From the NCBI GenBank assembly GCA_026419785.1, contig JAODTK010005918.1, forward strand, positions 62,001-126,000: a stretch of 64,000 nucleotides of DNA. The letters run 5' to 3'. The translations under genes were made by a program, and so were the position numbers. Below the pieces are notes generated by a model. That model was given only the letters and a program-made list of their open reading frames with translations, did no database searches and was not told where the DNA came from. Positions 10,660 through 22,899 of this stretch are shown here, in pieces (position 1 is the stretch's first letter; each line of letters opens with the position of its first letter). Origin of the DNA: Sclerodactyla briareus (taxonomy: Eukaryota > Echinodermata > Holothuroidea > Dendrochirotida > Sclerodactylidae).

Positions 10660-13605
10660 TCTAATGCACAAATTGGAGCATTCATACTTCAACACCGACA
10701 TATTAAATAACGACGCTCGGGCCGATGTCAAGTACAACTATAGTCCCTTCTAGGCGGCTCTTCTTGCTTCTTGCCCCTTTCTCGTTTCAATCCCGTTTTT
10801 AATAGTCAGTTTACAGACCTGTGCATGGTTTGACTAGGTGGCACCTCGGCCCATCCCCTCAAGCGGCACCCTGTGGTTTGTGCAGACTTTATACTATTGC
10901 GTGGCATAAAAAAAAGGTTCCGTGACAAAGTTTTCTTTTTTATATAAAACATAGCTTTTACTACATTATTACTTAATATTATGAAACGCACGCACCCCAC
11001 CTAGCCGTGTCCCATCCCCTGCCACTCCTGTCATCCTCACATCATATGTTGATGGCTGCGTCTTTCCATTTCATATCATGCGTGTCACGCGAATGGACCT
11101 CTGTCTAGTCCACCGTGCAGCTGTTCGGCTATTTGGTCGTCCTAAACAATGCAAATTCGAAATATATCTAATGGTAATCGGCCATTTAGGGGCGGAGTGG
11201 ATCACGCATGTCACTGTGTCACAAAGGCCGAAGCGCTGCGATTATGCGAACGCTATATTAACAGCACACAGTGTGAGTCTCGATTTGGGGCTCGATGAGA
11301 ACGAATAGAAAACAACCTCAGTGGATAACGTATTTTGACACTAACCTCCACCCCCGACGAAAACGTTTGCATTAAAATATCATTCTGTCGATTTTTTTTT
11401 TTCGACCAAAACCAAAGGGGGGGGGCAGCCTGCCTCCCTCCCCGTGTGGCGCCGCCCCTGCCTAGAGTCAACTTCGTGACTGACCAGTCGGGATTACTAA
11501 ACCGGAACCCAAACAAACGCCTGTAAAGTCGGCTTTTGATGCTGTCAATCTGAGATGGGGGGGGGGACAATATTTGGGGATTATGAGACTGTGGTTTGGC
11601 TTCTAACAATGAATCGATTAGCCCTGACCTTTTTCCTGTACTTTTTTAATAAGAAAATTTTTCCTACTAGGATACATATTCTTAATATAGTTTTTGTGAG
11701 CATTTTAGTGAATTTTCAGGCCAAATGTTGATCGAAGCAGTCTCACTAAGTTAACATAATGAAGGCCTTCCAGTTAGCCTGTTAGCTTCGTAATGTCTCG
11801 TTGACAGCAAACATTTCATCTTTTTCTCAGTTTTCTTGAGAAGCCATGCCAGAAAAAACTGAACTATAACTGTTCTTTAAACTTTGAACTTACTAATAGC
11901 AAAACTGGAATAAATCCTTCCATTCGAACAATCAGTTATAACCTAGAAGCCTATAGACTTCAGCAAAATTATGATAATCACTGCATTACCGAACACACTG
12001 CAATACCATACTCAAAGATAACAGCTGTGCTTTCTGTACAAATTCTGAGATTAGCCTGGATAATTCCACATTTTTGGCCCCAACAAATCAAATTGAAAAG
12101 GAGGTTGATTGATTTCCAGGAAACTTCAGACCACTTTCAGATCCGATTGCTCAATGGCGCCTCCTCCTCATATCCTCTGCTTTAACGGTTAACATGGCGC
12201 TATTATAATACCTGGAGAGGACATCCTACTGCGTATTGTGGTGTCCTGTACAACGTCCCATCGCCTATTGTTTGGGACATTGTGAAACACGTTCAGTTTG
12301 TTACTCTCTATCTGCTATTTTTCTTCTACCATATTGTGAAGCAACAACAAAGGTATCGTGGGGACCTATGATGCCCCACTCCTACCTTGTTGCTTCATAT
12401 GAGATAGCTATGGTAAGTGCAAGGATTCTGTAACATCTTCAGGAGTGTTTACCCTGTATCCAGAAATATTCGGGGAAAGCCAGAAGATCTATACCGGAAG
12501 CACGAAACAACATTATTATTTGGCAATACAAATCGATGTGTCTGACAGAAACAACCCTCTAGGCGTGAATATAACATCACCGTGCAAACTAGAGTTTATT
12601 ATGTAAGGCTCGAACTGGAGCGCCAAACGAACATATTTTATGTATACACGATGTAAGTGATGGCGGGTCGGGGCATAGCAACAAGGCTCCGCACTGACTT
12701 CTGCCTGCATAAAGCTCCAGTACAGCATTTCCGGGGTTGGCTTCATCAAGCTAACAGTTGACTGACCATGCCCAGGCTATTAGAGGTATATCATGCAATC
12801 ATCCTGACCTGCATTGGAGGGGGGGTGGGGCAGGGTCGCATCATCGCCGGGCTATCTTATATCCTTGTCATGAGAAATACTAATACCGATGCGGCGCGTT
12901 ATAGGCGTACACGTAGGTGCCAATTATATCACAAAAAAATATTAGGAATTATTGCGCACTGGAGTTTGCGTAGCATTTCCTGGTTTGGAAGTAGGGTGCA
13001 GAGGGTGCAGCTCCATTCAGCCTTACCGAACCCCGCCATCCCGCGTATATGGAATCGCCTCTAAGGGAGGATTCCCTTTTACGCGTATGCGACGCGAGTG
13101 CTGGACGGGTTGTGCGGAATGCGGCGAAAAAATGGGTCGTAAATCCATAAACGCGGGGCGTACAGGCACTGCGGGGTGCGGGTTGGATCACTTGTGGTCA
13201 TACAATGCGAGTGTAAACTTTGTACTGACTAGACTGAACCAATCAATAGAAGTAGGAGTTGGGAATGGGAACAAATTTCCCCCGTTAAAGCTAGGCTACA
13301 GCTGTTGTGTGAACAGTTTTCAACATATTAGATTGTGAATGGAGTAAAAAAAAACCTAACCAGCCAATAATCCAATCCTCATGGTTTTACTGTTCTACAG
13401 CTGGCGTGTTCTGCGTGGAAGGGGGATTCTCCAGGCATTCATATCAATGCGTGTCCAATACATGTATCAACCGTAGAGCATCCCTCATTAGTGGGTCACT
13501 GGTTATTTCTCTGTGTTGGTAGGCACTCAACTCCTCTGCTTATGTTAATCACCACGTACGCTAGCATTAGGCCTGAATCTTTGGATCATGGAAGGAATGC
13601 AGGGG
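10660..13605. other. Non-coding stretch with one transposon end
   Basis: Near 11,459 a sequence reads, inward on the minus strand, CAGGGGCGGCGCCACACG, a hAT-like terminus followed by a G/C-rich run; its partner end was not found. At 12,350-12,416 a short frame (TTKVSWGPMMPHSYLVASY) ends on a good donor (atg|gtaagt, 12,413) but has no recognisable family. Nothing else is supportable. Confidence 0.4.
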
Positions 13606-14250
13606 TCATTCATCCCACTCTACCCCTAAAGACAGAATAATTTGCAGATTTTGTCCTAAACGCCCTGTGCACTCATACGGAATCAAACATTTGAAAGTAT
13701 GCCACTTGGCACCCCCAAGAACACCCCCCCCCAAACCCCCCCCGCCCTGCTGACTTCGGAATACCAAAGATGATGAGCTATAATATTTGTTTGTTAGGGG
13801 GGAACCCTTTCCTTCTATTCCATCGTTTGCATAAAGACGGGCCAACAACACAAGCGGCAGCATCGCTGGTGGGTGCACCCGGCCATCTGCTGCAGAGGTA
13901 CCGCGCCTACCACACTGAACCAACTCCGCTCCGACGCCAGCAAATTGAAGAATATCTACCATGTTTTCTGTGGCCATGTGAGAATTATTACGTCCATACC
14001 ACTGCACCTGTTTTAGAAATTGGAAGCATAAAGGTGGCCATCTTTGTAAACTAGCCCCACTATAAACACCACTAAAAAGAGGCCATGGCCCTACCAATCT
14101 GCCAAAAATGTGACAAATTATACAATGTGAATTTCTTTCTCTCCCAATGAACCGCAACCCAGCCTCCATAAAAATCAAAGTGGGCCATACACATCCACCA
14201 TGCTTCGTGAAAATTTGACAACTTGCAATGAAATATGCAAATTGGTTCAT
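13606..14250 (-). CDS. 214-codon open frame, unrecognised, probably not a gene
   Basis: The longest open frame in the window. The predicted peptide has a glycine-rich run encoded by a C-rich homopolymer region (13,718-13,745), no recognisable domain, no signal peptide and no transmembrane pattern. It resembles mildly GC-balanced noncoding DNA open by chance. Other genes here are frameshifted, so an intact frame of this length is notable, but I see no evidence of function. Confidence 0.15.
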   Translation of the reverse strand: MNQFAYFIASCQIFTKHGGCVWPTLIFMEAGLRFIGRERNSHCIICHIFGRLVGPWPLFSGVYSGASLQRWPPLCFQFLKQVQWYGRNNSHMATENMVDILQFAGVGAELVQCGRRGTSAADGRVHPPAMLPLVLLARLYANDGIEGKGSPLTNKYYSSSSLVFRSQQGGGGLGGGVLGGAKWHTFKCLIPYECTGRLGQNLQIILSLGVEWDE

Positions 14251-15190
14251 TGAAGACCCCAGAATGACCAGAATCTACTCAAGTTGCCGCGAATCCACGC
14301 TGAGTACTTGGAATTAGGTTTCTGGGTTTCCAATTTTAAATGAAAATCGACTGGAATGGGAAATCGTTACAGAAATTTGGAACTTTTTCATGAGATAATT
14401 GCCCTTCAAGCAGAGAATCAAACCAATGCAAGACCTAGCAAGAGTGCAGACCTAGAGGCATGTTGCCCATAATGTCACCTGAAATTCTCCGCCACCAGGT
14501 ATACACAAGGCGATCCGCCAAAAAGTGTCTCGCCTGGTTGCAGCATCGATGATGGGTTTCTATATTATTCACTATCCTATACACAACCCCCTAGTTCCTG
14601 CATACCATCGTCATGTCAAACGGACCATCACATATTTTCACATATAACACATAACAATTCCTAAACTAACGGACCAATGGTGTGACTCTTATTTCAAAAG
14701 TCCCTTACTTGCCTTCTTCTTCTTCATGTCCCCCCCCCCCCCTCCACACACTCCATAAATACCCAATTTGAAGGTTCATCACGTCTACTCACTTCCTGAC
14801 CCAAAATCCAACTGAATGTTCAAATCCCCTTTATCCGGGTTCTTTGCCTTTTTAAAATAATTCCTTCATTCCATTCATTCCTTTTACGTTTCAAGAAGCC
14901 AGACTGCTTCCTCCCCCCACCGCTGTCCAGCAGCAAACACCCCCCCCGCCCTTCCCCACACACCCACGCAGCAATCAGGATGTCCCATTATCTATTTAGA
15001 ACCTCAACATTTGTCCCCAGGCAAGAAGGGTGAAAAAGTTACAGTATTTTTGAATGTCTTGAAACCGATCAAATTGGTTGGTTAAGAGAAGGGGTTTGCT
15101 TTGTGGCAGCTTATAACAGCACAATTGTCACGTGAGCTATGGTTTACCGGTCCTCCGTGCTTATTCTAACAGAAGCTATTATATGACGGA
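14251..15190. other. Non-coding stretch with C-rich patches
   Basis: No coding signal. C homopolymers near 14,731 and 14,941 resemble transposon subterminal tracts. No repeat unit could be delimited. Confidence 0.45.
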
Positions 15191-15199
15191 AATAAAATT

Positions 15200-15745
15200 C
15201 CTGAATCATTCAAACACACGATCCAGAAAATGGCCGACATACCTACTGAGTATGGCGAAATTCTTCGCAATTTTGAAATTGGAATAATATTATGCAAATT
15301 AATGCATCACACAATGACCTCACCTGACCCCAGTCTGTACTTCAAACGAACTTACAACTTGAAAAATTCGCAATTAGAAAAATTAGACCACTAATTAGAT
15401 ATTCAGGCCGAAATCTGAATCAGTTCATCTACCTGTCATCCAGGCCTACATACCAATTACATTACGTAACACTACGGTTCTGGCGTAATCTTGCTAACGA
15501 GCTTCAACAAAAATTACAGAAAATAAGCTAATTACCCACTTAATTAATGAATTTGCTGCCCAAAATCTAATCACTGTGTACCCCCAAGGCCCGGTGCTAC
15601 TGCTCCACACAAAATTTCATCATAATCGGCCCCCCGAGTTTTGGGAGAAAATCCTGCCTCACGAGAAAGCGTGAAATACCACACATACACACACCCATAG
15701 TGGCACTTGTCTCCTTCCTGAAGTTCATTCAAGCGAGACAAAACT
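15200..15745 (-). repeat. R1 repeat family copy a
   Basis: Reads on the minus strand from a terminal hairpin (GTCTCGCTTGAA...TTCAGGAAGGAGAC, 15,708-15,741) into a TG-rich run and then an AT-rich body. The body (15,410-15,660) aligns with 53,210-53,480: both carry aatcagttcatctacct, ttgctaacgag, gcccaaaatctaatca and atcctg followed by cgag. No coding capacity is seen. Confidence 0.65.
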
Positions 15746-16734
15746 AGCCAGGCATTGCTTCTATGTGGTACCCACTTGATTTGGGGTAGTAACACCTGAC
15801 ATTAACATGGCAATAGCCTCCCCCTCATCAAGACCAGTTACCCCAAACCCGAGAGTGACAAGTATGTCCTAAAGTATGCAAGTTAGACCCATCAATTAAC
15901 ATAAATTCCACTGTAAGCCCAACCAGTCAAAGTACAGTAGCTGTCATCCTTCTATGGTCCTAGTATAATTCGACTGATTCGGCTAGCAAGTCAAAACAGT
16001 GAAATCAGCTATGACATGAAAAAAGATAGGAAACGCATACACACATGACAGAGTGATCACAGTCTCATCCTGAATCCATTAAGGTGAGACAGAACACATG
16101 GCTGGCAATGATACAAAGAATTAAATCTGTAGACCGATGCTCCGTTTTATGTACCTGGTTAATTACACAAATATGCATGTTGTGTTCACAGAACACTACA
16201 GGGCAGGTTCCGTTTTAGAAACCACACGTTGAAGTATAACACAATGCATTCAGTTCAGTTCGATTTCAGAGATGGGATTTTATTAATTTATTTTATCTCC
16301 ATGGGTTTCGGAAGCCAATTATGCCCCATCTGAAAGGATGATCAGTGAACTCCAGACTCAACACTTTCAGTTGGAACCCGGAGGTTGTGGAAATTCAACG
16401 TGACTGTTCAAAGCAGAGACTTATGCAATTTCTGTAACAAACCCGAAGGTCCCCTGCATTATAGAGCAGGCTCAACCCCCCCCCCCCCCCCCCTCCCCCA
16501 CTGGTTGCCAGGTCTCATCATAACCTGTAACGTTATCTAAAAAAAACTATTTTGTATCGTTGAACACAATGCCACTGCAATCAAACATCTTGAGATTTTT
16601 GTCTATAATTTTTTTGGAAACATTTAGTCAATTCAACTCAGTTCAAACGATGGTGATGATAGTGATGGAAACTCACCATAGCAATAGTGATAACAGTGAC
16701 CCACTTGCCCGAACGAGTTAGCGTAACGATGTAA
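15746..16734. other. Non-coding stretch with a second hairpin-type end
   Basis: Near 16,061-16,096 the sequence gtctcatcctgaatccattaaggtgagac repeats the hairpin design of R1 ends, suggesting another degraded R1 end. A C18 tract lies at 16,476-16,493. No coding signal. Confidence 0.45.
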
Positions 16735-17440
16735 ACCTATTCAACCGGAGTAAGTATATAGTGATACTAGTGACCTACTCACCCTGAATATAGTGATAAT
16801 AGTGAACTACTCAACCTGAGTATATAGTGATAATAGTGACCTACTCAACCTGAGTATATAGTGATAGTAGTGACCTACTCACCTGAGTATATAGTGATAG
16901 TAGTGACCTACTCAACCTGAGTTATAGTGATAATAGTGAACTACTCAACCTGAGCATATAGTGATAATAGTGAACCACTCAACCTGAGTTTATAGTGATA
17001 ACAGTGACCTACTCAACCTGAGTATGTAGTAATAATAGTGACCTACTCAACCTGAGTTATAGTGATAATAGTGAACTACTCAACCTGAGTATATAGTGAT
17101 AGTAGTGACCTACTCAACCTGAGTTATAGTGATAATAGTGACCTACTCAACCTGAGTAATAGTGATAGTAGTGACCTACTCAACCTGAGTTTATAGTGAT
17201 AACAGTGACCTACTCAACCTGAGTATGTAGTAATAATAGTGACCTACTCAACCTGAGTATATAGTGAAAGTAGTGACCTACTCAACCTGAGTATGTAGTG
17301 ATAATAGTGACCTACTCAACCTGAGTATATAGTGATAATAGTGATCCACTCACCCTAAGTATAGTTATGAGAGTGACGTTACCCTACTTACCCTGAGTTT
17401 ACAGTGATAATAGTGATCTACTCACCCTAGTATGGTTAAG
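16735..17440. repeat. Minisatellite, about 20 units of 33-35 bp
   Basis: The unit is approximately gtgacctactcaacctgag followed by tatatagtgataata. Units follow one another directly with no unique spacers, so it is not CRISPR-like. Each contains ACTCAACCTGAGT, a short inverted repeat (ACTCA/TGAGT around ACC). Variation is concentrated in the tatata segment and in acc/aac. Degraded half-units extend left to about 16,650 and right to about 17,445. Confidence 0.92.
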
Positions 17441-17727
17441 TATGGTTATAAGATATAAGACTAACTCTGCTTGTATATGTATGGGGGTTATCTGGAATAA
17501 GGAGGACGTTGCAAAGGCGGGACAATTTTTAACAAGTTGATTCCCTCCCTTCTTCTAAAAGCATATATAATAGAGGTGGGTACAGTTTACCAGCCTCAAG
17601 TGTCACCTATCAAATGAAACTAAGCGTGATAAACTATAAATTGATAGAGGCGATTGTTGCCATGTTCTTTTGAGGGCGTACTTTCCTAATTTTTCTTTTA
17701 GAATGTGACTTACTTTCAGTGACCCTT

Positions 17728-18975
17728 TTTGTCTCGCCTGAACTTTGCTTCAAGAGAGACTAGTGTCACTTTGTTTGTGTGTGTGTCTGTCTGTCTGTCC
17801 TCTGCTTCTGTCTGTCGTCTGTCTGTCCGATGTGCGGTTCGATATCTCCGACCGTGGAAGCCATCATCGGGGACCTTTTTGTGGAGGTGCCGCGTGAAGA
17901 GTTGCCGCTTGATCCACTTTGCGCCGAAAGACCATACTCATTGCATAAATTTGCATATTTAATGAAAATTGGCCCGGAGCTTTGTGTACAAGCTATCTCT
18001 CGATCGGTAGATACATTGGTGATGCCGATCGGGGTATATAACACTAGAAGAGTACACAAAATGATTAGATTCGTGGCAAGATTAGCTAATTAAGTATCTA
18101 ATTTGCATAATATCTGCGATATTTGTGAAGTTCGTTGGTTTTGACGAACTCGGTGGAGATGGTGTATCTATATTCCCAATAATTTTACAGTCGGGACGGG
18201 GCACAAATGTCATTTTAATGTTACTAATCCGCATTTACCTAGTCCAATTTGGATAATTTAGGCAAATTTTTGAAGTTGGTTGAATCCTCATGAAACTTTG
18301 TGGGATGGTACAACCTTTGATCCTGATAAATTTAACAACATGTTTTAAAGGCCACTCAATGTCTTTAATGTGAAAATTTGCATAAATTACGCAAGTTTTC
18401 GAATTTTGTTAATGGCTATAAAAAATTGGAATGAGTGCAGATAGGGTGCCTCGAAGATTGTCTTGGTAATTTTTGGGTTCAATCAACAACATCTAAAGAC
18501 CAGGTCAAAGGGTCAGAGGTCAAGTTTAAGAAAATGTCCTTATTTTAGAGTTACAGGGCAAAGACATAAAAACTGTCAATTCTTGCATATGTGAGTTCCT
18601 GTCTGCTACTAGACGAAACCACTCCCGCTTCGACTGACACCTGGTCTCAAGTTACAAGGGCCCAAAGGTTGATTTAATACCTTTGGGCGATAGCATCGAG
18701 CATGTGTACCTGATACATAATGCTTTTGGGCTTGGTGCATCACATTGAGGCGCTTTTTTTCATAAAAAGCCGTCATGTCATCAAAGGTTTTAACGAGGTC
18801 AGAAACTGCCACATAATAACAAAGTTTCTGCAATCATTTCTAGTGACTGTGTGTGATATGGCTGAAATTTTGGCATGCGGCAATGACAAGGGTTAACATT
18901 TTACATAAAAACCGTTATGTCTTCAAGGTCATTCAAGGGTACTTATGGACCAAACGGTCAAATAATAACATTTCC
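17728..18975 (+). repeat. R1 repeat family copy b
   Basis: Starts with the terminal hairpin (ttttgtctcgcctgaac, then ttcaagagagac), then agtgtcactttg and a TG/TCTG microsatellite (17,775-17,830), then an AT-rich body. 18,480-18,960 aligns with 50,930-51,350 (shared ctcaagttacaagggcc/gtc, gatacctt, gcaatagcatcg, cataaaaa-ctg, aaggtc). The open frame at 17,779-18,093 falls across the microsatellite and is not considered coding. Confidence 0.65.
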
Positions 18976-19329
18976 TGCAACAAGTTCCAGAGACTGTACG
19001 CTACCTTTTAAGAATGGTAAGTCTTGTGGCAACCTAGCTGACCAGCATTATGCTGAAATCACTATAATTATAGCATGCTATCAATAACAAACTGTTGCAG
19101 AGTTTTACTCTTTCCCCCCTCATGCAGTTATTTTCCATTTATCTTAACCGGATTCCGAATCTGTGACAGACAGAGATTCATCTATTTCAAAACCTGCCTT
19201 TTTACCTTGGGTTCACTTCTGCCTGTCGTAACCTCTTCTGGGCCCCTTACCTGACCATATAAATTGGTAACCATCAGTCATTGTTCTTACACCCAGGCAC
19301 CTATTCCGAATGAAGGGTGTCGGTTTACA
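18976..19329. other. Non-coding stretch
   Basis: No coding frame or recognisable repeat between the R1 copy and the 3' end of the LINE. Confidence 0.5.
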
Positions 19330-19699
19330 CCTGCAGTAGCTCTTGTGTGTGAGATAGGGGGGGGGGAGAGATAACTCCTTGGGGGGGGGGGGGGGCTGGT
19401 ATTAAATGAATCTTATGGGTGACAGTGAGGATATACAGACAAACTTTATTAGATAGGACTAGCTTCTTCTTCTTCCCTTCTTTCTTCTTTGGTGGGACTG
19501 CCAAACAATTCCATAAGGAACAAAACGAGCAGGCTTGGGTGTGTGCAGTGCTACTACCGGGGAGTGCCAGTCCCGATGCTGAAGCCTCAGTGTCGTTCAA
19601 TCACACTTTGAAGTTCGCTTGGCTGACAATCTTGTCTCATGCGGCAAGTTGTTCCAGTCCCCTGGTGTTCTTGGAATGACGGAGTATTTGTAGCAGTCC

Positions 19700-21400
19700 C
19701 GACGTTGTGATGCTCAATATAAAGTGTTCGAGTTGGACGGCGGGTTCTACGGTGGCTGGCTGAAGGTGATCATGATAGGAATGGCAAGGTGCCCCCTATG
19801 GCTTTGTGAAAAGTAGAGCGCCTGTTAATCTCCTCCTCAAGGTTGGTCACTGATCCCCTGAAGGTTTTGACAAGGGCAGATGTACTGTGGTCCCAATCAT
19901 AGGTGGTGTGTACCATTCTGCCTGCACGTCTCTGAACCCTTTCAAGCTTCTGAGGGAGCTGTACAGTGTACGGGTCCAAACAGAGGAACAGTATAGAAAT
20001 GCCTTGGACTGGATTGAGGGTCTTAATAAACCTCTGCTTTAGTGTCTTTAGTACAGGAGTTTAGGTTCCGACGAACAAAGCCAATTATTTTGTTAGCAGC
20101 AAGTGCAATTCTGTTTATGTGATTATTCCCAATTCAGTCATGTTGTATGTCAACACCAAGGTAAGTATGGAAGCAGTGTCTTTAAGATGGTGCTACCAAC
20201 GGTGTATTGTAAACTATAGGGGATCTACTAGCAGGGATACGAAGCACGTGCATTTTTCAGCATGAATTCATTGCCAGGTTTGGTCAAGGCTGCTATAGAG
20301 GTCAGGTCACGTTGTAGGGTGGCAGATCAGAGTCTTGTATGGAATTAATGTTTCTTAAAGACACAATCGTCAGCAAGAACAGCCTAACAGATGAGTGTAG
20401 GTGGTCTGGAAAAGAATTTATATAGGTGTTGAACAACAATCGGGACTAAAACGGTACCTTGCGGAACACAGAGTGCAAACACTTGCCCATTGGGAAAACT
20501 CCCCACCCAACACCACACGCTGTTGCGGTTTTTTTGAAAAAGCAGGATTATCCACCTATTCATTGTGCCATAAACCCCATACTGGTCGAGCTTCAGAAAA
20601 AGCCGGTTGTGTGGAACAGTGTGGCAACAATGACCTTTGAAAAGTCCATGATGATGACATCAGTCTGTTTGCACTCGTTTAGAGAGAAAGCCAGATCATG
20701 GTACGTCGAATCAGTGAGTTTACTAGGAATGTCTTGTCCTAAACCGTGCTGTTGTGGTGTGAGAATACTATGGGTGTCAAATGAGCCATATGTGCCCCCG
20801 ATGAAACAAATAGGAATCTAAAAGCTTACTCGTGACTGAAGTCAAGGAAAGGGGCTGTAATGGCATGGCTTTTCACGAGGCCCTGCTTATGGAATTGGGG
20901 AAAGGTTGCCACCTCCAGTCAGCAGGGAGTTCACCGGTGTCCAAAGAGACTGAAAACAGAATGGCCAACATGGGGCTAATTCAGTGGCAGACATTCGTGG
21001 TGGTAATTCGTCAGGACCAGTAGCTTTTATCGGGATTAGGTTTAGCACAGATTTTTCCCACCCAATTCACAGTAACAAAGATCTTGGGCAGGATGGATAT
21101 CTATCAACCCGTGGCAGGGTTTCCATGTTTTCTTTAGGGGAGACTGAAGTGAATTGCAAGTTCAGAAGCACGGCCTTCTGTATATTGTAAGAGACCAAAA
21201 CTCATGGTCCTTGGGGGGAATGCCAATTGTGTTTTTACTCAGTTTGTTTACAAACGACCAGAATTTCTTTTTGATCAATGAAAGTTTTCATAATATAGTT
21301 CCGGTGTGCTGTCTGGTGATTTTGTGGTAGATCTCTAGATTCTCTAAAAAAATTCCCAATCCTCAGGATTTTGACTGGCCCAAGCCTTGGTGTAGGCTTT
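19700..21400 (-). pseudogene. LINE reverse transcriptase remnant
   Basis: Recognisable RT blocks in order on the minus strand: IKATGPDELPPR (about 21,010-21,050), PREKPCHYSP (about 20,850), LNECKQTDVIIMDFSK (about 20,640-20,690), GVPQGTVL-P (about 20,430-20,465), ADD of the catalytic box (20,366-20,374), YLGVDIQHD (about 20,130-20,165), AANKIIGFVRRNLNSC (about 20,050-20,100), DPYTVQLPQKLERVQRRAGRMV (from 19,979 down). The catalytic ADD is present but in a different frame from its neighbours. Plus-strand open frames here (20,401-21,190) are antisense shadows. Confidence 0.82.
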
Positions 21401-21689
21401 TTGTTTTTTCTAAGAGATCTCTGATTTCGGATTCAGCCATGGGTGCTTATCTGACTCGTAATCATTTAGTTGGGATGTGAATTATCTTATTATCTCCTGG
21501 AGCTTGGTTTTGAAAATTCTCTCCAGATATGCTCAACAGTTCCCTGGTGGGGGCGTATTCTTTCCAATAAAGTCAGACTAATCTGGTCAGATCCATTCCT
21601 TCATGTTTTCAGTGTGAGCTTCTTGTAGAGGTAAACTTTATATGGTTTAGATGACAGAATTTAGGGTTGAGGCTAAGGTAAGCATTGGA

Positions 21690-22330
21690 ATTCCATCTGG
21701 TCACTCAGACCAGGAATTAATGTAGAACTTTTCAACGAGGCGAGGTTTGTTTGTGAAAAACAAGTAAGATATTGCCTTCTCTTGTAGGCTCAGTAACAGC
21801 CTGAGTTGGATCAAAGGTCTCCACAATATAGCAATTGTTGACTCAAGTTTCGGTGAGTATGGGTAACTAGTGGGAAGTCCAGTCAAATTCAGGGGGAAGA
21901 TTGAAGTCTCCACGCAACCAAAACAGTATCGGAAGCAGTGATATTCAATTGAGACAATGATTGTCTTAAGGGTATTTAGATAATCAAGATCAGGTTGTGG
22001 TGGGCGGTTAAAAGGCCCCCAAAGTACAATGTTGTGCCACCAACAAGCTGATTTGTGTCCACACACTTTAACGTCTGTATAGGGTTGACCAATTACGGTT
22101 ATACGAGATCTCTTTTGACAGCAATCAGAACACCACCAGAACCGTCATTTCTATACTTTCCTAATCAGAGATATTCTTCAGGAAAATATTTCATATCTGT
22201 GCGTTAGGGTTAAGCCAAGTCTCAGTACCTATCACCAATGTTCGGTTTGTGCGTTTACGGGATAGCCCCAGATCAGGTACCTGGTTTTTCACGCTGTGGA
22301 AATTCACAAACATGGACCTTTAAAGAGTGT
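21690..22330 (-). pseudogene. LINE endonuclease (APE-type) remnant
   Basis: Minus-strand frames give LFFTNKPRLVEKFYINS (about 21,720-21,775), the familiar DLFFTNKP-L block near the end of CR1-type endonucleases, then PDGIPMLTL in place of the SDH-I block. Upstream, VNFHSVKNQVPDLGL and LSRKRTNRTLVIGTETWLNP (about 22,220-22,310) fit the N-terminal N-RS..NK and TETWL blocks. Frames alternate and stops interrupt. This domain nicks target DNA for target-primed reverse transcription. Confidence 0.7.
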
Positions 22331-22559
22331 ACAGGTCTCTCCCATTAGTTCTAACACGGGTTTGGAGACGAGGTCGCATTGGGGGGTCAATATGGACTAT
22401 CGGCCGATAGAATCATTTAAGTACTAAGCTGTTGATGTTTCGAGCGACCATGTGAGAAAAGGGAGGTGCTGAAATTTGCATACCACAATTACAACACAGC
22501 AAGATATGTTGTGCGTTCCCCAAAATCATAATTACTAGTATTTACCCCCATGCAGGATG

Positions 22560-22720
22560 GGTGATACCAGCCATCACACTCATCGCATTGTATCGCTTTC
22601 TGCTCCAGGTAGTGGGCTCATGGCATATGGAACAAGGAAATTAGAAGAGTCGGGTCCAGGATTTATCTCACAGTCACCAGCCGGCATGAAGAGGAGTGAG
22701 GCATAATACAGCAGGGACAT
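22560..22720 (-). pseudogene. LINE ORF2 N-terminus: 2A-like leader plus PHD finger
   Basis: From an ATG at 22,718-22,720 the frame reads MSLLYYASLLFMPA and then GDCEINPGP (22,652-22,678), matching the D-x-E-x-NPGP consensus of 2A ribosome-skipping peptides with C in place of the usual V/I after D. The leucine/tyrosine-rich lead-in fits the type described in echinoid LINEs, where the leader can double as a signal sequence. It is followed by DSSN and, with frame changes, CHEPTTWSRK and IQCDECDGWYHPSCMG, the Cys/His pattern of a PHD finger. At least one 1-nt shift separates the halves. The 2A call rests on the motif alone. Confidence 0.72.
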
Positions 22721-22899
22721 TTTCTTATTTCCATATTCACTATGGACATGAATTTTCTCCTGAGACAATTAGCATTAACTGGTATGAACTGGTAGAAAAA
22801 TGGATTGTGTGTTGCTGAGCATGTAAGCTTGGTTCAGGGGCCAAGCTAATGAAGCCTTAGAATGTTTGCGACAAAAGCCCAGCAGTCATTAAAGGCTGT

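Larger units (their letters stand above)
19330..22770 (-). mobile_element. Decayed CR1-like non-LTR retrotransposon (LINE)
   Basis: On the minus strand, in order from 22.72 kb downward: a hydrophobic leader with a 2A-type GDCEINPGP motif, a PHD-like zinc finger, an APE-type endonuclease remnant, a reverse transcriptase and a conserved C-terminal segment. Sequence downstream of 19,700 still reads as the C-terminus (LALPGSSTAHTQACSFCSL) and is followed by a G/C-rich simple run at 19,360-19,395. 2A leaders and PHD fingers are known in APE-type LINEs of sea urchins, amphioxus and hemichordates, mainly CR1-like. The element is nearly full length but carries many frameshifts and stops, so it is inactive as read. 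Confidence 0.8.

Noticed and set aside
16735-17440. CRISPR-like array
   Set aside because: Units are contiguous with no unique spacers, diverged, and the context is eukaryotic: a minisatellite.
17779-18093. Open frame with a Cys/Val/Ser-rich start
   Set aside because: The N-terminal part is encoded by the TG/TCTG microsatellite of an R1 repeat; the rest is repeat body.
20401-21190. Four plus-strand open frames
   Set aside because: They are antisense to the reverse transcriptase of the minus-strand LINE, whose conserved blocks explain the sequence.
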